From Oxalobacteraceae bacterium CAVE-383 (GTDB lineage Bacteria > Pseudomonadota > Gammaproteobacteria > Burkholderiales > Burkholderiaceae_D): a DNA stretch of 64,000 bases. Within the stretch, counting starts at the first letter, position 1, and each line of letters begins with the position of its first letter. The notes under the pieces were generated by a model. It saw only the letters and a list, made by a program, of their open reading frames with translations. It had not been told where the DNA came from and did no database searches. The stretch covers positions 682,001-746,000 of the forward strand of contig REGP01000001.1 in assembly GCA_004134995.1 (NCBI GenBank), given 5' to 3'. Positions 20,785-29,594 of the stretch are shown one piece after another. The position numbers and the translations under genes were made by a program.

Positions 20785-21315
20785 TCAGCGCGGCCTTTTG
20801 TATCCGCCCTCGATCCAGGCTTGCGCGCTATTGCGGTCCAGCTTGAAATCCGGCGCGATGCGTATTTCGGCGAGTTGCTCGCCGTCCCCGTCGTGCGCAC
20901 GCAGTATTGCATAGGGATCGTCATCGTCGGGAACGATATCGAGCGTGACGTCGATCGCGGCGCCCGAGGGCAGGTTGACCCGGACGCTTTTGTGCAGCAT
21001 TGCGTGCAATTGCTGCTCGTGCCGCCGCAATACTTCGTTGGCCGTCTTGACCAGGGTGCCGAATGCGTTGGCGTCCAGCGGTTTCGGATTTTTCTTGTCG
21101 CGTCCCATGGTCCACGGACCGACCAGCGCAGGTTCCGGCTCGCCATCCTTGATCATCGCCACGGCCCAGCCTTCATCGTCTTCGTTTTCGATGACTTTGG
21201 CGGTCCAGCCGTCGTCGCGCCACAGGCGCGGATCTTGCGTTTTCGGATCGCGCCGCGGCGCGCGTTCGGCGGAATCGTTTGGAGAGGGCGAATCTGGAGG
21301 TAATTGAGCGGTCAT
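20785..21315 (-). CDS. Conserved-looking hypothetical protein
   Basis: A 176-residue soluble, acidic protein with no signal peptide or membrane segment. The N-terminal 30 residues look disordered and charged. The rest reads as an alpha/beta domain (GWAVAMIKDGEPEPALVGPW, VKTANEVLRRHEQQLHAML, DVTLDIVPDDDDPYAILRA). I do not recognise the family. It is divergent from the TPR-methyltransferase gene by about 125 bp. Confidence 0.75.
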   Translation of the reverse strand: MTAQLPPDSPSPNDSAERAPRRDPKTQDPRLWRDDGWTAKVIENEDDEGWAVAMIKDGEPEPALVGPWTMGRDKKNPKPLDANAFGTLVKTANEVLRRHEQQLHAMLHKSVRVNLPSGAAIDVTLDIVPDDDDPYAILRAHDGDGEQLAEIRIAPDFKLDRNSAQAWIEGGYKRPR

Positions 21316-21441
21316 GAAACGGTTTTAAAATAGAAGAAATGAAAACGCATGCGGCATGATAGTTGAAATCGGACATGCCGAAGCGAGTGATGATACATTG
21401 CCGCTTGCCGTTTGAACGCATTCAATCTTGGGATCAATTGC

Positions 21442-22767
21442 ATGGATATCGCAGCAACTTCGGAACTGTCGCTTGAAACGGCGATTCGGCATCATATGGC
21501 GCAACGCCACGACGAAGCCGAGGCAATCTATCGCGGCCTCATCGCGCAACAGCCGGCATCGGCCGCGCCCAAACATTGGCTGGGCTTCATGCTGCAGCAA
21601 CGCGACCGGCTGGAAGAGGCCTGTGCGCTGATCGGTGAATCGCTTCAACTCGACGCTTCGCAGGCGGGCTGGCATTTCAATTTCGGCATCCTGCTGGCGC
21701 GCATGGACAAGACCGCGGAGGCCGTGCAGTCTTTTCTGAACGCGATCGCGCTGGACGCACAGAGCTATTTCAGCTGGACCAATCTGGGATCGCTGTATGA
21801 AAAAATGGGCGATGCGGACAAGGCCGAACGGTCTTATCTGGTGGCGGCCGAACTCGATCCCGATTGTCCGGATGCCTATTATCTTTTGTCCGCGCTATGC
21901 GTCGAACAGCATCGCTTCGCGGAGGCCAAGCATTTTCATTGCCTGGGTTTTGTCGCCGGGCCGGCGGCGGGCAAGCCGCGCGTCAAGTTGTGCATGGCCT
22001 ATTACGAACTGGGCCGCGCGGAGGCTGCCATCGCGCTGATCGACGATTGGCTGGCCCGGGAGCCGGATAATCCCGAAGCGCAGCATCTTGCCGTTGCCTA
22101 CAAGGGCTTGCCGGCGCCGGAGCGCTGTTCGGAAGCCTACGTGGAATCGACTTACGACGGTTTCGCCGCGAGCTTTGAAAATACCTTGTCGAAACTGAGA
22201 TACGCGGGGCCGCAGGCGCTGGCCGAAGAATTGCGGACGGCGGCGTTCGCGCCCGGCGCATTCGATACGCTGGAGCTTGGCTGCGGCACCGGCCTCAATG
22301 GCGAGCATCTGAGAGCGGTATCGTCAATGCTGACCGGGGTCGATCTGAGCGGGCGCATGCTGGAGCAGGCTTCGCTGAAGGACGTCTACGACCGGCTGAT
22401 CAAGGCGGAAATCGGCGCGTTCCTGCGCACGTCGGGGCGGCAATACGACCTGATCGCCTGCATCGATACGCTGATCTATTTCGGCGCGCTGGAGGAAATT
22501 TTGGAATTGATGGAACGCAATCTGAAGCCGGGCGGCTGGCTGATTCTGACTACCGAGAAACTACTGGCCTCGACGCCATCCAAAGCCTTGACATCGCAAT
22601 TGAATATCAGCGGACGCTACAGCCATGCGGAAAGCTATCTGCGCAGCCTGCTTGCGGAAAACGGCCTCGAATTGATCCATGCGGGCGATTTGACCATCCG
22701 CATGGAGGCCGGCATGCCGATCCCGGGACAGATACTGCGCGCCCGGAAACGGCAACCTGCAATTTAA
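21442..22767 (+). CDS. TPR-repeat protein with C-terminal SAM-dependent methyltransferase domain
   Basis: A 441-residue fusion. The N-terminal 240 residues contain about five tetratricopeptide repeats (for example SWTNLGSLYEKMGDADKAER). About residues 245-430 are a class I Rossmann methyltransferase with SAM motif I LELGCGTGLNGEHL, motif II LTGVDLSGRMLEQA and the post-motif LKPGGWLILTTE. The target is unknown, and the TPRs suggest a protein substrate or complex. The ATG at 21442 has a TTGGGA-like site; an upstream TTG at 21412 is possible but less likely. It is followed by a large inverted repeat. Confidence 0.9.
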   Translation: MDIAATSELSLETAIRHHMAQRHDEAEAIYRGLIAQQPASAAPKHWLGFMLQQRDRLEEACALIGESLQLDASQAGWHFNFGILLARMDKTAEAVQSFLNAIALDAQSYFSWTNLGSLYEKMGDADKAERSYLVAAELDPDCPDAYYLLSALCVEQHRFAEAKHFHCLGFVAGPAAGKPRVKLCMAYYELGRAEAAIALIDDWLAREPDNPEAQHLAVAYKGLPAPERCSEAYVESTYDGFAASFENTLSKLRYAGPQALAEELRTAAFAPGAFDTLELGCGTGLNGEHLRAVSSMLTGVDLSGRMLEQASLKDVYDRLIKAEIGAFLRTSGRQYDLIACIDTLIYFGALEEILELMERNLKPGGWLILTTEKLLASTPSKALTSQLNISGRYSHAESYLRSLLAENGLELIHAGDLTIRMEAGMPIPGQILRARKRQPAI

Positions 22768-22772
22768 GACTT

Positions 22773-22902
22773 GGAAGCTGCCGCAAATTCGGGCGAGGCG
22801 GGGTGTTGTGCGAAGTGAGGTAAAGGGGGAGACGGCCGCAGGCCGGCGGAGGACACGAACGCAGTACAACGCCCCGCCTCGCCCGAATTTGCGGCAGCTT
22901 CC
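22773..22902. repeat. Large imperfect inverted repeat, 37-bp arms
   Basis: Arms 22773-22809 and 22866-22902 are reverse complements with a single mismatch. The 56-bp centre contains a small GGCC-GCA-GGCC hairpin, and pairing partly continues inward. The element fills nearly all of the 141-bp gap between the convergent methyltransferase and ycaO genes. It lacks a T-run. It may be a MITE-like or REP-type repeat, or a structural bidirectional terminator; copies elsewhere in the genome cannot be checked here. Confidence 0.9.
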
Positions 22903-22908
22903 TGAAAC

Positions 22909-24621
22909 TTAAGCGAACAGTTTGTCGTAAGCCTGCAGCAGCGTCTGGTGCATCGCGCTGCCTTGCATGTCCGGCCCCAGATCCTGCAGGCCGAAGAAGC
23001 GTTCGCTGCGGTCCAGCAAGGCTTCGGCCTGGCGCACGGTTTCGGCGCCGTACATCAGCACCAGCGCGCGGCGATAATCTTCGCTGTCTTCCAGCGCCAG
23101 CATATTGTCGATGCAGCGATAGACCTTGCGGCGCGGCACGCTGAGCTGGCGGTACTGATGGATCCAGTCGCAGCCCTGGCGGATTGCTTCGGTGTCGCCG
23201 ATGGCCAGCGCCAGCAGCGTCTTCAGTTCGCCGATGCGCAGTTCCTTCCACGGCGTATCGAGCGGGATGGCCAGGCCGAGTATTTCCCATAACGGCCGCT
23301 CGTCGTTCAGATTCAGCGTCTGCAGATTTTCCAGCAGATCGGCGCATTCGTCTTCGTCCAGATCGGACAGGCGAACCATCGCCGGCCGGATCTCGTTGCC
23401 GACGCTGTTGTTTTCCCATTCAAGATCTTCGACCGGATAGATTTCGGACATGCCCGGCACCAGGATGCGGCAGCTGTAGGCGCCCTGTTCGGCGAAGTCG
23501 GCGACGTAAATGTCCTTGCCTTCGGCGGCGATGCAGTTGCACAGCCACGCATAATCTTCTTCGGTGGTGTTGCTGAAATTCCAGTCGGCGAAGGGATAGT
23601 CGGGCGTGTCGCCGAGGAAATCCCAGCTGATGACGCCGCTGGAATCGACGAAATGGATTTCGAGATTGGCGACGGCATTGATTTCATCCATGTCGAAGCC
23701 CGGTTCGGGAAAGCCTTCCAGCGACGACAGCGCGCGTCCCTGCAGCAGTTCGGTCAGGGCGCGCTCCAGCGCGATTTCGAAGCGCGGGTGCGCGCCGAAG
23801 CTGGCGAAGCAGCCCTGGTCGTTCGGATGCAGCAGGGTGACATTCATGACCGGATAGCGGCCGCCCAGCGAGGCGTCGCGCACCAGGATGCCGAAGCCGG
23901 CCTCGCGCAGGCCCTTGATGCCGGCGGCAATGCCGGGATAGCGGGCGATCACGTCTTGCGGCACCTCCGGCAGGCACAGGCCTTCGCTGATGATGCGATA
24001 TTTGATGTGGCGCTCGAAGATTTCGGACAGGGCCTGGCTGCGCGCTTCCTTCATCGTGTTGCCGGCGGCCATGCCGTTGCTGACATACAGATTGCCGATG
24101 ATGTTGACGGGAATCCAGGTTTCGGCGCCGTCGCGCAGGCGGGTGTACGGCAGGGCGACGATGCCGCGTTCGACGTTGCCGGAATTCAGGTCGACCAATA
24201 CTTCGCCGTCGATTTCGCCGTCCGGATTATAAAAGTCGTGCAATTCCGGATTCAGCAATTCCGCCGGCCAGCTGCCGTCTTCGGACGGCGCGAACCAGCG
24301 TTCCTGCGGATAGTGCACGAACGGGCGGTTGGCGCGGGTCGCGCCCAGATAGAAATGGGTCCAGAAATAATGCGTGCCCAGCCGTTCGAAGAATTCGCCG
24401 AGCGCGCTGGCGCGGGCCGCCAGTTCGGTGGCGCCCTTGCCGTTGGAAAACAGCATCGGGCAATCCTGATCGCGCATATGCACCGACCAGATCGAATCGA
24501 CCGGATTGAGCAGCGAGGATTCGGTCATCCGGAAGCCGCGCGCGGCCAGTTTGGCCTGCATGGTGGATATGGTCGATTCCAGGGACGCGTCCTTGCCCGG
24601 AATAAAGCTTTCTTTTTGCAT
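22909..24621 (-). CDS. ycaO: YcaO family protein (E. coli YcaO type, full length)
   Basis: A 570-residue protein collinear with E. coli YcaO from its N-terminus (ESFIPGKDASLEST) through the ATP-binding YcaO core (NGKGATELAARASALGEFFERL, KEARSQALSEIFERHIKYR) to the C-terminal helical TPR-like extension (about 430-570). YcaO enzymes activate peptide backbones with ATP. The E. coli protein is linked genetically to RimO-dependent beta-methylthiolation of ribosomal protein S12. No precursor peptide, SagB or TfuA gene is nearby, which fits the housekeeping subtype. The start at MQKESF is chosen by the family's N-terminus; an ATG three codons earlier (24630) is possible. Confidence 0.93.
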   Translation of the reverse strand: MQKESFIPGKDASLESTISTMQAKLAARGFRMTESSLLNPVDSIWSVHMRDQDCPMLFSNGKGATELAARASALGEFFERLGTHYFWTHFYLGATRANRPFVHYPQERWFAPSEDGSWPAELLNPELHDFYNPDGEIDGEVLVDLNSGNVERGIVALPYTRLRDGAETWIPVNIIGNLYVSNGMAAGNTMKEARSQALSEIFERHIKYRIISEGLCLPEVPQDVIARYPGIAAGIKGLREAGFGILVRDASLGGRYPVMNVTLLHPNDQGCFASFGAHPRFEIALERALTELLQGRALSSLEGFPEPGFDMDEINAVANLEIHFVDSSGVISWDFLGDTPDYPFADWNFSNTTEEDYAWLCNCIAAEGKDIYVADFAEQGAYSCRILVPGMSEIYPVEDLEWENNSVGNEIRPAMVRLSDLDEDECADLLENLQTLNLNDERPLWEILGLAIPLDTPWKELRIGELKTLLALAIGDTEAIRQGCDWIHQYRQLSVPRRKVYRCIDNMLALEDSEDYRRALVLMYGAETVRQAEALLDRSERFFGLQDLGPDMQGSAMHQTLLQAYDKLFA

Positions 24622-24672
24622 TGCGTGCATTCATATGGTTTGGAATGGGAGCAATGTACACGCAAATGCATG

Positions 24673-24700
24673 AAAAAAGCGGGAAGACATCTCCCGCTTT
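24673..24700 (-). terminator. Rho-independent terminator after the 90-residue protein gene
   Basis: The stem AAAGCGGGA / TCCCGCTTT (24676-24684 and 24692-24700) is followed on the minus strand by TTTTTT. It separates the small gene at 24725-24997 from ycaO, so the two are probably not one transcript. Confidence 0.8.
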
Positions 24701-24724
24701 GTGCGAATAAGGTTGTTATATCGG

Positions 24725-24997
24725 TCAGGCCTTGGCTTTGGGGTTGTCCCTGGCCTTGGTTTCGGACGCTTTCACCGCTCCGGCGTTCTGATGGTCGTCG
24801 GCGGCCGAGGCGGTTTCCGGCGCCTTTTCGATGCGGGTGATATTCGATGCCGATACCGGATCGCTCGCGGGGAACGAGAGCTCATTGGCCACATCCAGCG
24901 CCATCTGATCCGGCGTGTCCTGCACCTGCGGCGTCTTCTGCTGATCGGCCGGGAGGGCCGGTTTCTTCATTCCTTCCACTGCATCTTTATTCGTCAT
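24725..24997 (-). CDS. Small, probably disordered hypothetical protein
   Basis: A 90-residue hydrophilic protein starting MTNKDAVEGMKKPALPADQQ, rich in A, K, D, P and Q, with no predicted membrane segment. One short segment may be ordered (MALDVANELSFPASDPVSAS). A very strong AAGGAGG site precedes the ATG and a terminator follows, so it is an independent expressed unit. The SFPASDPVS element resembles short stress-associated proteins seen in proteobacteria, but I cannot assign a family. Confidence 0.75.
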   Translation of the reverse strand: MTNKDAVEGMKKPALPADQQKTPQVQDTPDQMALDVANELSFPASDPVSASNITRIEKAPETASAADDHQNAGAVKASETKARDNPKAKA

Positions 24998-25086
24998 GAT
25001 GACCTCCTTGTTGTATTCAGAAGCCAGCTTAGCGTGTCGCCGCGGCCGTCCGTATAGGCGCTCGCCTGATCGCCATGTCAGACAAG

Positions 25087-26010
25087 CTAACCGGGGCCGC
25101 GCACGGCGGCGGCCAGGGAGCGGCCTTCTATATAAATGCGTTTGATCTTCGGATAGGCGGTGCGGATTTCCTTTTCGATGGCGTCCACGGCGTGCGCCAC
25201 TTCGGAAGCGGTGGTATCGGCCTGAAATTCCACATCCAGCGTCAGCAGGATATCGTCCGCGCCCATGTACATGCCGAGTATCGCGCCCACCTTGCATACG
25301 CTCGGATTGCGCAGCACAATGCGCCGGATGGCGGCGGAGGTGTCGGGCCGTATGCCTTCGCCGACCAGCAGGCCGCGCAATTGGCGCATCAGCAGGATCG
25401 CCACGCCGCACAGCAGCGCCCCGATCAGCGTCGATGCGGCGCCGTCGATGACCGGCATCTCCAGCACCTGGCTCAGCAGCGTGCCGACGGCGGCGATCGC
25501 CAGCCCGGCCAGGGCGGCGCCGTCCTCGGCGACCACCGAGAGGGTGCTGGGATCGCGATTGTTGCGCAGCGCTTCGCGGAAATCGGATGTCTCGTTTTCG
25601 GCCTGCAACTGGCGCAGCGCAATCAGGAAGCTGCCGCCTTCGAATGCGGCGGCGATGCCGAGCACGAGGTAATTCCAGAACGGATCCTGCATCGGCACGG
25701 GCGAGCGCATATGCAGGATGCCTTCATATGCCGATATGCCGCCGCCGACGCCGAAAATCAGCACCGCCACGATCAGGCTCCAGAAATACAGTTCCTTGCC
25801 GTGGCCGAAGGGATGTTCCGGCGTCGGCGGCCGCCGGCTGAACTTGAGGCCGAGCAGCAGCAGAAAACCGTTGAACGTATCGACCGTCGAATGGATGCCT
25901 TCCGAAATCATCACCGAACTGCCGGTAATGCCGGCGACGATGAATTTGCTGGCGGCAATCGCTATATTTGCCCCGATCGCACCGAACACGGCTATTTTGG
26001 ATTCGCTCAT
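25087..26010 (-). CDS. Cation diffusion facilitator family transporter
   Basis: A 307-residue inner-membrane divalent-cation/proton antiporter. It has six hydrophobic segments (about residues 5-215) followed by a cytoplasmic metal-binding domain (RIVLRNPSVCKVGAILGMYMGADDILLTLDV). The first metal half-site is HSTVD (EGIHSTVDTFNG). The second reads EDGAA instead of the HxxxD of FieF/YiiP, closer to the ZnT9-like branch, so zinc transport should not be assumed. It is separated by 89 bp from the small gene downstream on the same strand. Confidence 0.88.
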   Translation of the reverse strand: MSESKIAVFGAIGANIAIAASKFIVAGITGSSVMISEGIHSTVDTFNGFLLLLGLKFSRRPPTPEHPFGHGKELYFWSLIVAVLIFGVGGGISAYEGILHMRSPVPMQDPFWNYLVLGIAAAFEGGSFLIALRQLQAENETSDFREALRNNRDPSTLSVVAEDGAALAGLAIAAVGTLLSQVLEMPVIDGAASTLIGALLCGVAILLMRQLRGLLVGEGIRPDTSAAIRRIVLRNPSVCKVGAILGMYMGADDILLTLDVEFQADTTASEVAHAVDAIEKEIRTAYPKIKRIYIEGRSLAAAVRGPG

Positions 26011-26143
26011 GGGGGATTGATTCCAGGCAGGGCCGACAGTTCATTGCGCGATCAAATAAAAACCGGCGCCCGGGCTCTGGTAAGATCGGCGTTATTCCGA
26101 TGTTTATTTTCGGTTTTATTCTTGTTTTTTGAAGGCAACACAA

Positions 26144-26590
26144 ATGTGTAATTTTGTTGTTAAAGCGGTAGTTATTAAAGCTTCAATTGTTAATACCATA
26201 ATCGTTTCCGCGTTTGCCGCAACATTGGCGCTGCTGGCGCCGGCTGTCGCGCATGCCGAGCAGAAGCCGCGCGATCTGGCGATGGAAACTTATCGATTCA
26301 TGGAAGCGGCCCAAGGCAAGCTGGATAGCTGGGTCAAGAATGTCAACAAGGCGGATTACTTTGCGCAGTTTTCCAATCCGGCCAAGACCATCGCCGCCAA
26401 ATGGCCGCAGCCCTTGAAGGAAGAGTATTACGATTATGCCGATTGCTACTTCGCCCTGGATCTGCTGACCCGCTATACCGACAAGGCCGTGGCCGACAAG
26501 TCGTGGAACGATCCGGTGCAGGTGGCGCGCAAGACGCGTTTCGGCAATGCCTTGCGCGAATGCCAGCGCGATCTGCGCAAAATGCTGTAA
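26144..26590 (+). CDS. Hypothetical secreted protein
   Basis: A 148-residue protein with an N-terminal signal peptide (IIVSAFAATLALLAPAVAHA, cleavage likely after AHA). The mature domain is about 115 residues, with two cysteines (DCYF, RECQRD) that could form a disulfide in the periplasm. I do not recognise the family. An earlier TTG at 26129 is less likely than the ATG at 26144. It is convergent with the MFS gene, which ends 46 bp downstream. Confidence 0.75.
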   Translation: MCNFVVKAVVIKASIVNTIIVSAFAATLALLAPAVAHAEQKPRDLAMETYRFMEAAQGKLDSWVKNVNKADYFAQFSNPAKTIAAKWPQPLKEEYYDYADCYFALDLLTRYTDKAVADKSWNDPVQVARKTRFGNALRECQRDLRKML

Positions 26591-26636
26591 GAAGCGGGCA
26601 AGCCGACAGGCGCCCCGAACGCCACGCCGATCCGGA

Positions 26637-27932
26637 CTAAGCCGGCGCCGCGGCGGCGCCCAGCGGCCGCGGACGCTTGATGCCCATCGCGATCAATCCC
26701 GCCACCAGGCACAGGCCGCCGGCGATATAAAGCGCCGGCGTATAAGTGAGCAGGACGGTGCGGATCGAACCGGCGCCGTAGGCCGCGACCGCCGCCCCCA
26801 ACTGATGCGCCGCGAAAATCCAGCCGAACACCATCCCCGCACGTTCCTTGCCGAAGCCGGCGGCCGCCAGCTTGACGGTCGGCGGCACCGTGGCGATCCA
26901 GTCGAGGCCGTAGAACATCGCAAAAATCGACAGGCCGTACAAGGAAAAAGTCGAATGCGGCAGCCACAACAGCGACAGGCCGCGCAGGCTGTAGTACCAG
27001 AACAGCAGCTTGCGGCTGTCATAGCGGTCGGACAGCCAGCCCGACAGGATGGTGCCGAAAAAATCGAAGCCGCCCATCATGGCCAGCACGCCCGCGGCCG
27101 GAATCGCCGTCAATCCATAATCGCCGCACAAGGAAATGAAGTGGGTCTGGATCAGGCCGTTGGTGCTCAGGCCACAGATGAAAAAGGTCGCCGCCAGGAT
27201 CAGGAAAGTGCGGTTGCCGATGACGCCGCGCAGGACGTTGACCGGTTCCCACAGAGGCATGCCGCGGCCGCCGGCATTGGCCGGCACGGGGGCGCCGGCT
27301 TCGGCGCCGAATGCGCGCGCGCCGACATCTTCGGGGCGGTCGCGCATGAAGATGAAGGCCAGCACGGCAGTCGTCAGGCAGCTCGCGAAAACCGGCAGCA
27401 CCGCCGCGCGCCAGCCGAGATGTTCGATCAGCCAGGCGGCCACCGGCAGGAAAATCAGTTGGCCGGTGGCGGAGCTGGCGGTCAGCATGCCGATGACCAG
27501 GCCGCGCCGTTTTTCGAACCAGCGATTGGCGACCATCGCGCCCAGCACCAGCGCGGTCATGCCGGAACCCAGGCCGAGGATCAATCCCCACAGGATGAAC
27601 AGTTGCCATAGCTGTCCCAGCATGGTTACCGAAGCCATGCTGCCGGCGATCAGCAGCAGGGCCGTGCACATGATTTTGCGCATGCCGTAGCGTTCGATCA
27701 GGATTGCCGAAAACGGCCCGAGCAGGCCGTACAGCGCAAAGCGCAGCGCCAGCACCGAGGAAATCTGTTCGGTATTCCAGCCGAATTCCCTGCTCAAGGG
27801 CTGAATCAGGGCGCCCGGCAGGCCGAGTGCCGCCGATGAGGTCAGCATGGTAAGGAAGGTCAGGGCGACGACCACCCATCCGTAATGGATGCGGCGCCGC
27901 GCCAGCCGGTTTGCGAGAGATTGCACGAACAT
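26637..27932 (-). CDS. MFS transporter (12-TM, monocarboxylate-like)
   Basis: A 431-residue major facilitator with about 12 transmembrane segments, starting with HYGWVVVALTFLTMLTSSAALGLPG. It has the loop 2-3 motif ERYGMRKIM and the loop 8-9 repeat GWLSDRYDSRK. Similar proteins carry carboxylates or are uncharacterised. The TetR-family gene ends 22 bp upstream on the same strand, so they are probably one operon with TetR as local regulator. Confidence 0.9.
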   Translation of the reverse strand: MFVQSLANRLARRRIHYGWVVVALTFLTMLTSSAALGLPGALIQPLSREFGWNTEQISSVLALRFALYGLLGPFSAILIERYGMRKIMCTALLLIAGSMASVTMLGQLWQLFILWGLILGLGSGMTALVLGAMVANRWFEKRRGLVIGMLTASSATGQLIFLPVAAWLIEHLGWRAAVLPVFASCLTTAVLAFIFMRDRPEDVGARAFGAEAGAPVPANAGGRGMPLWEPVNVLRGVIGNRTFLILAATFFICGLSTNGLIQTHFISLCGDYGLTAIPAAGVLAMMGGFDFFGTILSGWLSDRYDSRKLLFWYYSLRGLSLLWLPHSTFSLYGLSIFAMFYGLDWIATVPPTVKLAAAGFGKERAGMVFGWIFAAHQLGAAVAAYGAGSIRTVLLTYTPALYIAGGLCLVAGLIAMGIKRPRPLGAAAAPA

Positions 27933-27954
27933 GGTGTTCCCTTGTTATTTGAAT

Positions 27955-28545
27955 TCAGTCTATGCGTTGCGCCAGAGTGCGTCCGGCATCGAGAAAGGCA
28001 TCGGATAAAGGGTCGCCGGCGGTGGCGCGCGCCAGCGTCAGCGTGCCGACCAGCAGCGCCAGGCGCATCCGCGCGGCCTGTTCCGGATCGCCTGCCGAGG
28101 TTGCGGATGACAGTTCCGTAAAGGTCGCCAGCATCTGTTTCAGGCTGTCCAGATAGGCCGCGCGCACCGGCTTGCCGGGCGCTTCGCGGGCAATGTCGGC
28201 GGCCAGCGCCAAAGCGGGGCAGCCGCCGCCGGGATCGTCCCGGTGTTCGGGGCGCAGATAGACGTCGGTAATTTCCGCCAGGGCCGCCGCGGCGTCATTG
28301 CCGTTGCGGGCGATCTTTTCCGCGCGGCGCGCGGCGGACAGTTCGAATGCCTTCAGGCAAGCGATGGCGGCCAGCGACTCCTTGGAGTCGAAATGGCCGT
28401 AGAAGCCGCCGTGGGTCAGGCCGGCGGCGCCCATCAGCTCGGCCACGCTGACGCCGTTGATGCCTTGCTCCTGAAACAGGCGGGCGGCCACCGTTTCGAT
28501 GGCGGCGCGGTTTTTATCGGTTTGCACTCTTGAGACGCGCGGCAT
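27955..28545 (-). CDS. TetR/AcrR family transcriptional regulator
   Basis: A 196-residue repressor. The N-terminal TetR helix-turn-helix is clear (AAIETVAARLFQEQGINGVS, LMGAAGLTHGGFYGHFDSKE), followed by a helical ligand-binding domain with GGGCPALALAADIAR, as in the YxaF/LmrA-like branch. The MPRVSRVQTDKNR start is chosen because family proteins begin there; upstream in-frame codons are non-conserved. It probably controls itself and the downstream MFS gene; no clear operator palindrome was found. Confidence 0.9.
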   Translation of the reverse strand: MPRVSRVQTDKNRAAIETVAARLFQEQGINGVSVAELMGAAGLTHGGFYGHFDSKESLAAIACLKAFELSAARRAEKIARNGNDAAAALAEITDVYLRPEHRDDPGGGCPALALAADIAREAPGKPVRAAYLDSLKQMLATFTELSSATSAGDPEQAARMRLALLVGTLTLARATAGDPLSDAFLDAGRTLAQRID

Positions 28546-28767
28546 GGCGATTCCAATACGAATATTGCTGAAAAGAACGATCGCGCAGTCGAACAAATCC
28601 GCCGGCCGCACGATCAAATCATCGAAGTAGCGAATAATAGAGTACGATCATCATATTTGCAATAGATGACGAATGAAATTTATTTTGACGTCATGTTCCG
28701 GTAACACCAAGAGGCAAATCTTGCTGTATCGTAGGCTTGTCGCGTTCGCCATACCGAAGGAGACTTT

Positions 28768-29010
28768 ATGCAAACCGAGACAATCGGGCGTTATGAGGTG
28801 GAGTATTCCGGCGTGCAATTGCCCAATAGCGAACAATGGGGCGCGTGGGTAACGGTGTACGGCCCGTCGTGCAACCCGATGCATCGCAATCCCGTGATGC
28901 CGGCGCACAGGGTAGCGCCGGATTGCAGTTTTGCTTCGGAAAGCGCGGCCGAACAAGAGGCAAGGAAGATCGCCCACACCCTGGTGGAAGCGCGTACCAG
29001 AAACGTCTAG
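28768..29010 (+). CDS. Small hypothetical protein
   Basis: An 80-residue protein (MQTETIGRYEVEYSGVQLPN) with a strong GAAGGAG site before the ATG. It looks like a compact beta-rich domain followed by a helix (AEQEARKIAHTLVEAR). There is no signal peptide and the family is not recognised. The 222-bp gap upstream contains a TGACGTCA palindrome but no clear promoter. Confidence 0.65.
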   Translation: MQTETIGRYEVEYSGVQLPNSEQWGAWVTVYGPSCNPMHRNPVMPAHRVAPDCSFASESAAEQEARKIAHTLVEARTRNV

Positions 29011-29078
29011 CTTGCCGGCGTCCCGTATGCCGATGATGAATCGGACGGCGCCAACACAAACCGCATTTTCCAGGTATG

Positions 29079-29119
29079 AATCTCAAATTTTCGGATCATG
29101 CCGATCTCGATTTGAGATT
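29079..29119. repeat. Inverted repeat between convergent small genes
   Basis: AATCTCAAAT (29079-29088) and ATTTGAGATT (29110-29119) are perfect 10-bp arms around 21 bp that can itself form a CGG/CCG mini-stem. It lies between the convergent genes ending at 29010 and 29134 and may act as a bidirectional terminator. Confidence 0.6.
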
Positions 29120-29133
29120 TTGATGCGTCGATT

Positions 29134-29517
29134 TCAGAATGAACGCGAGTTTCGCGCATCCGGTTGCCATCCCTCGATGGTCTGTAATTTGGCGCGCGCC
29201 TCGCCGGCGCGGACATCATAGGTGTAGGCGATATTCATGGCGCTCACCAGAGAAGTCTGGCCGATTCCCTTGCTCAATTCCGTCAGGACATGCGTGATCT
29301 GGTTGATCTGCAGCATGGCTTCCCGGCATTGCACGATGATTTCGCTGCTGACCACGGTCTTGCCCGCGGCGACATGATCGATCAGGGCAATCAGTTCGAC
29401 AAACCGCTGGTCATGGGTCTGCCAGTATTCGCGGAAAGGCCAGGTATCCGGATCGCGATTGAACACGGCCATGTCATCGTTGAGTTCGGCATCGATTTCG
29501 TCCTGCGATTTCGGCAT
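29134..29517 (-). CDS. Hypothetical protein
   Basis: A 127-residue soluble, largely helical protein (MPKSQDEIDAELNDDMAVFN, then REAMLQINQITHVLTELSKG). There is no signal peptide, membrane segment or recognisable motif. It ends close to a perfect 10-bp inverted repeat and lies downstream of the S24-type repressor gene on the same strand, 77 bp away, so cotranscription is possible. Confidence 0.65.
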   Translation of the reverse strand: MPKSQDEIDAELNDDMAVFNRDPDTWPFREYWQTHDQRFVELIALIDHVAAGKTVVSSEIIVQCREAMLQINQITHVLTELSKGIGQTSLVSAMNIAYTYDVRAGEARAKLQTIEGWQPDARNSRSF

Positions 29518-29594
29518 GGCTTGCAGTCTGGCGACTGTCCGTTGATTTCAGACAGGCCGGCCGGCCTGGTCCGCGATAGGACATTGCGACAATC

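Noticed and set aside
22607-23419. A minus-strand frame running through the 37-bp-arm inverted repeat
   Set aside because: Frame shadow of ycaO and the repeat; the proline/arginine-rich translation of the repeat is not a protein.
23653-24840. A 395-codon plus-strand frame opposite ycaO
   Set aside because: Antisense shadow of the YcaO core; no recognisable domain.
22909-24997. YcaO plus the adjacent 90-residue protein as a RiPP (YcaO-modified peptide) cluster
   Set aside because: The small protein lacks a Cys/Ser/Thr-rich core, is separated from ycaO by a strong terminator, and this YcaO is of the non-RiPP E. coli type.
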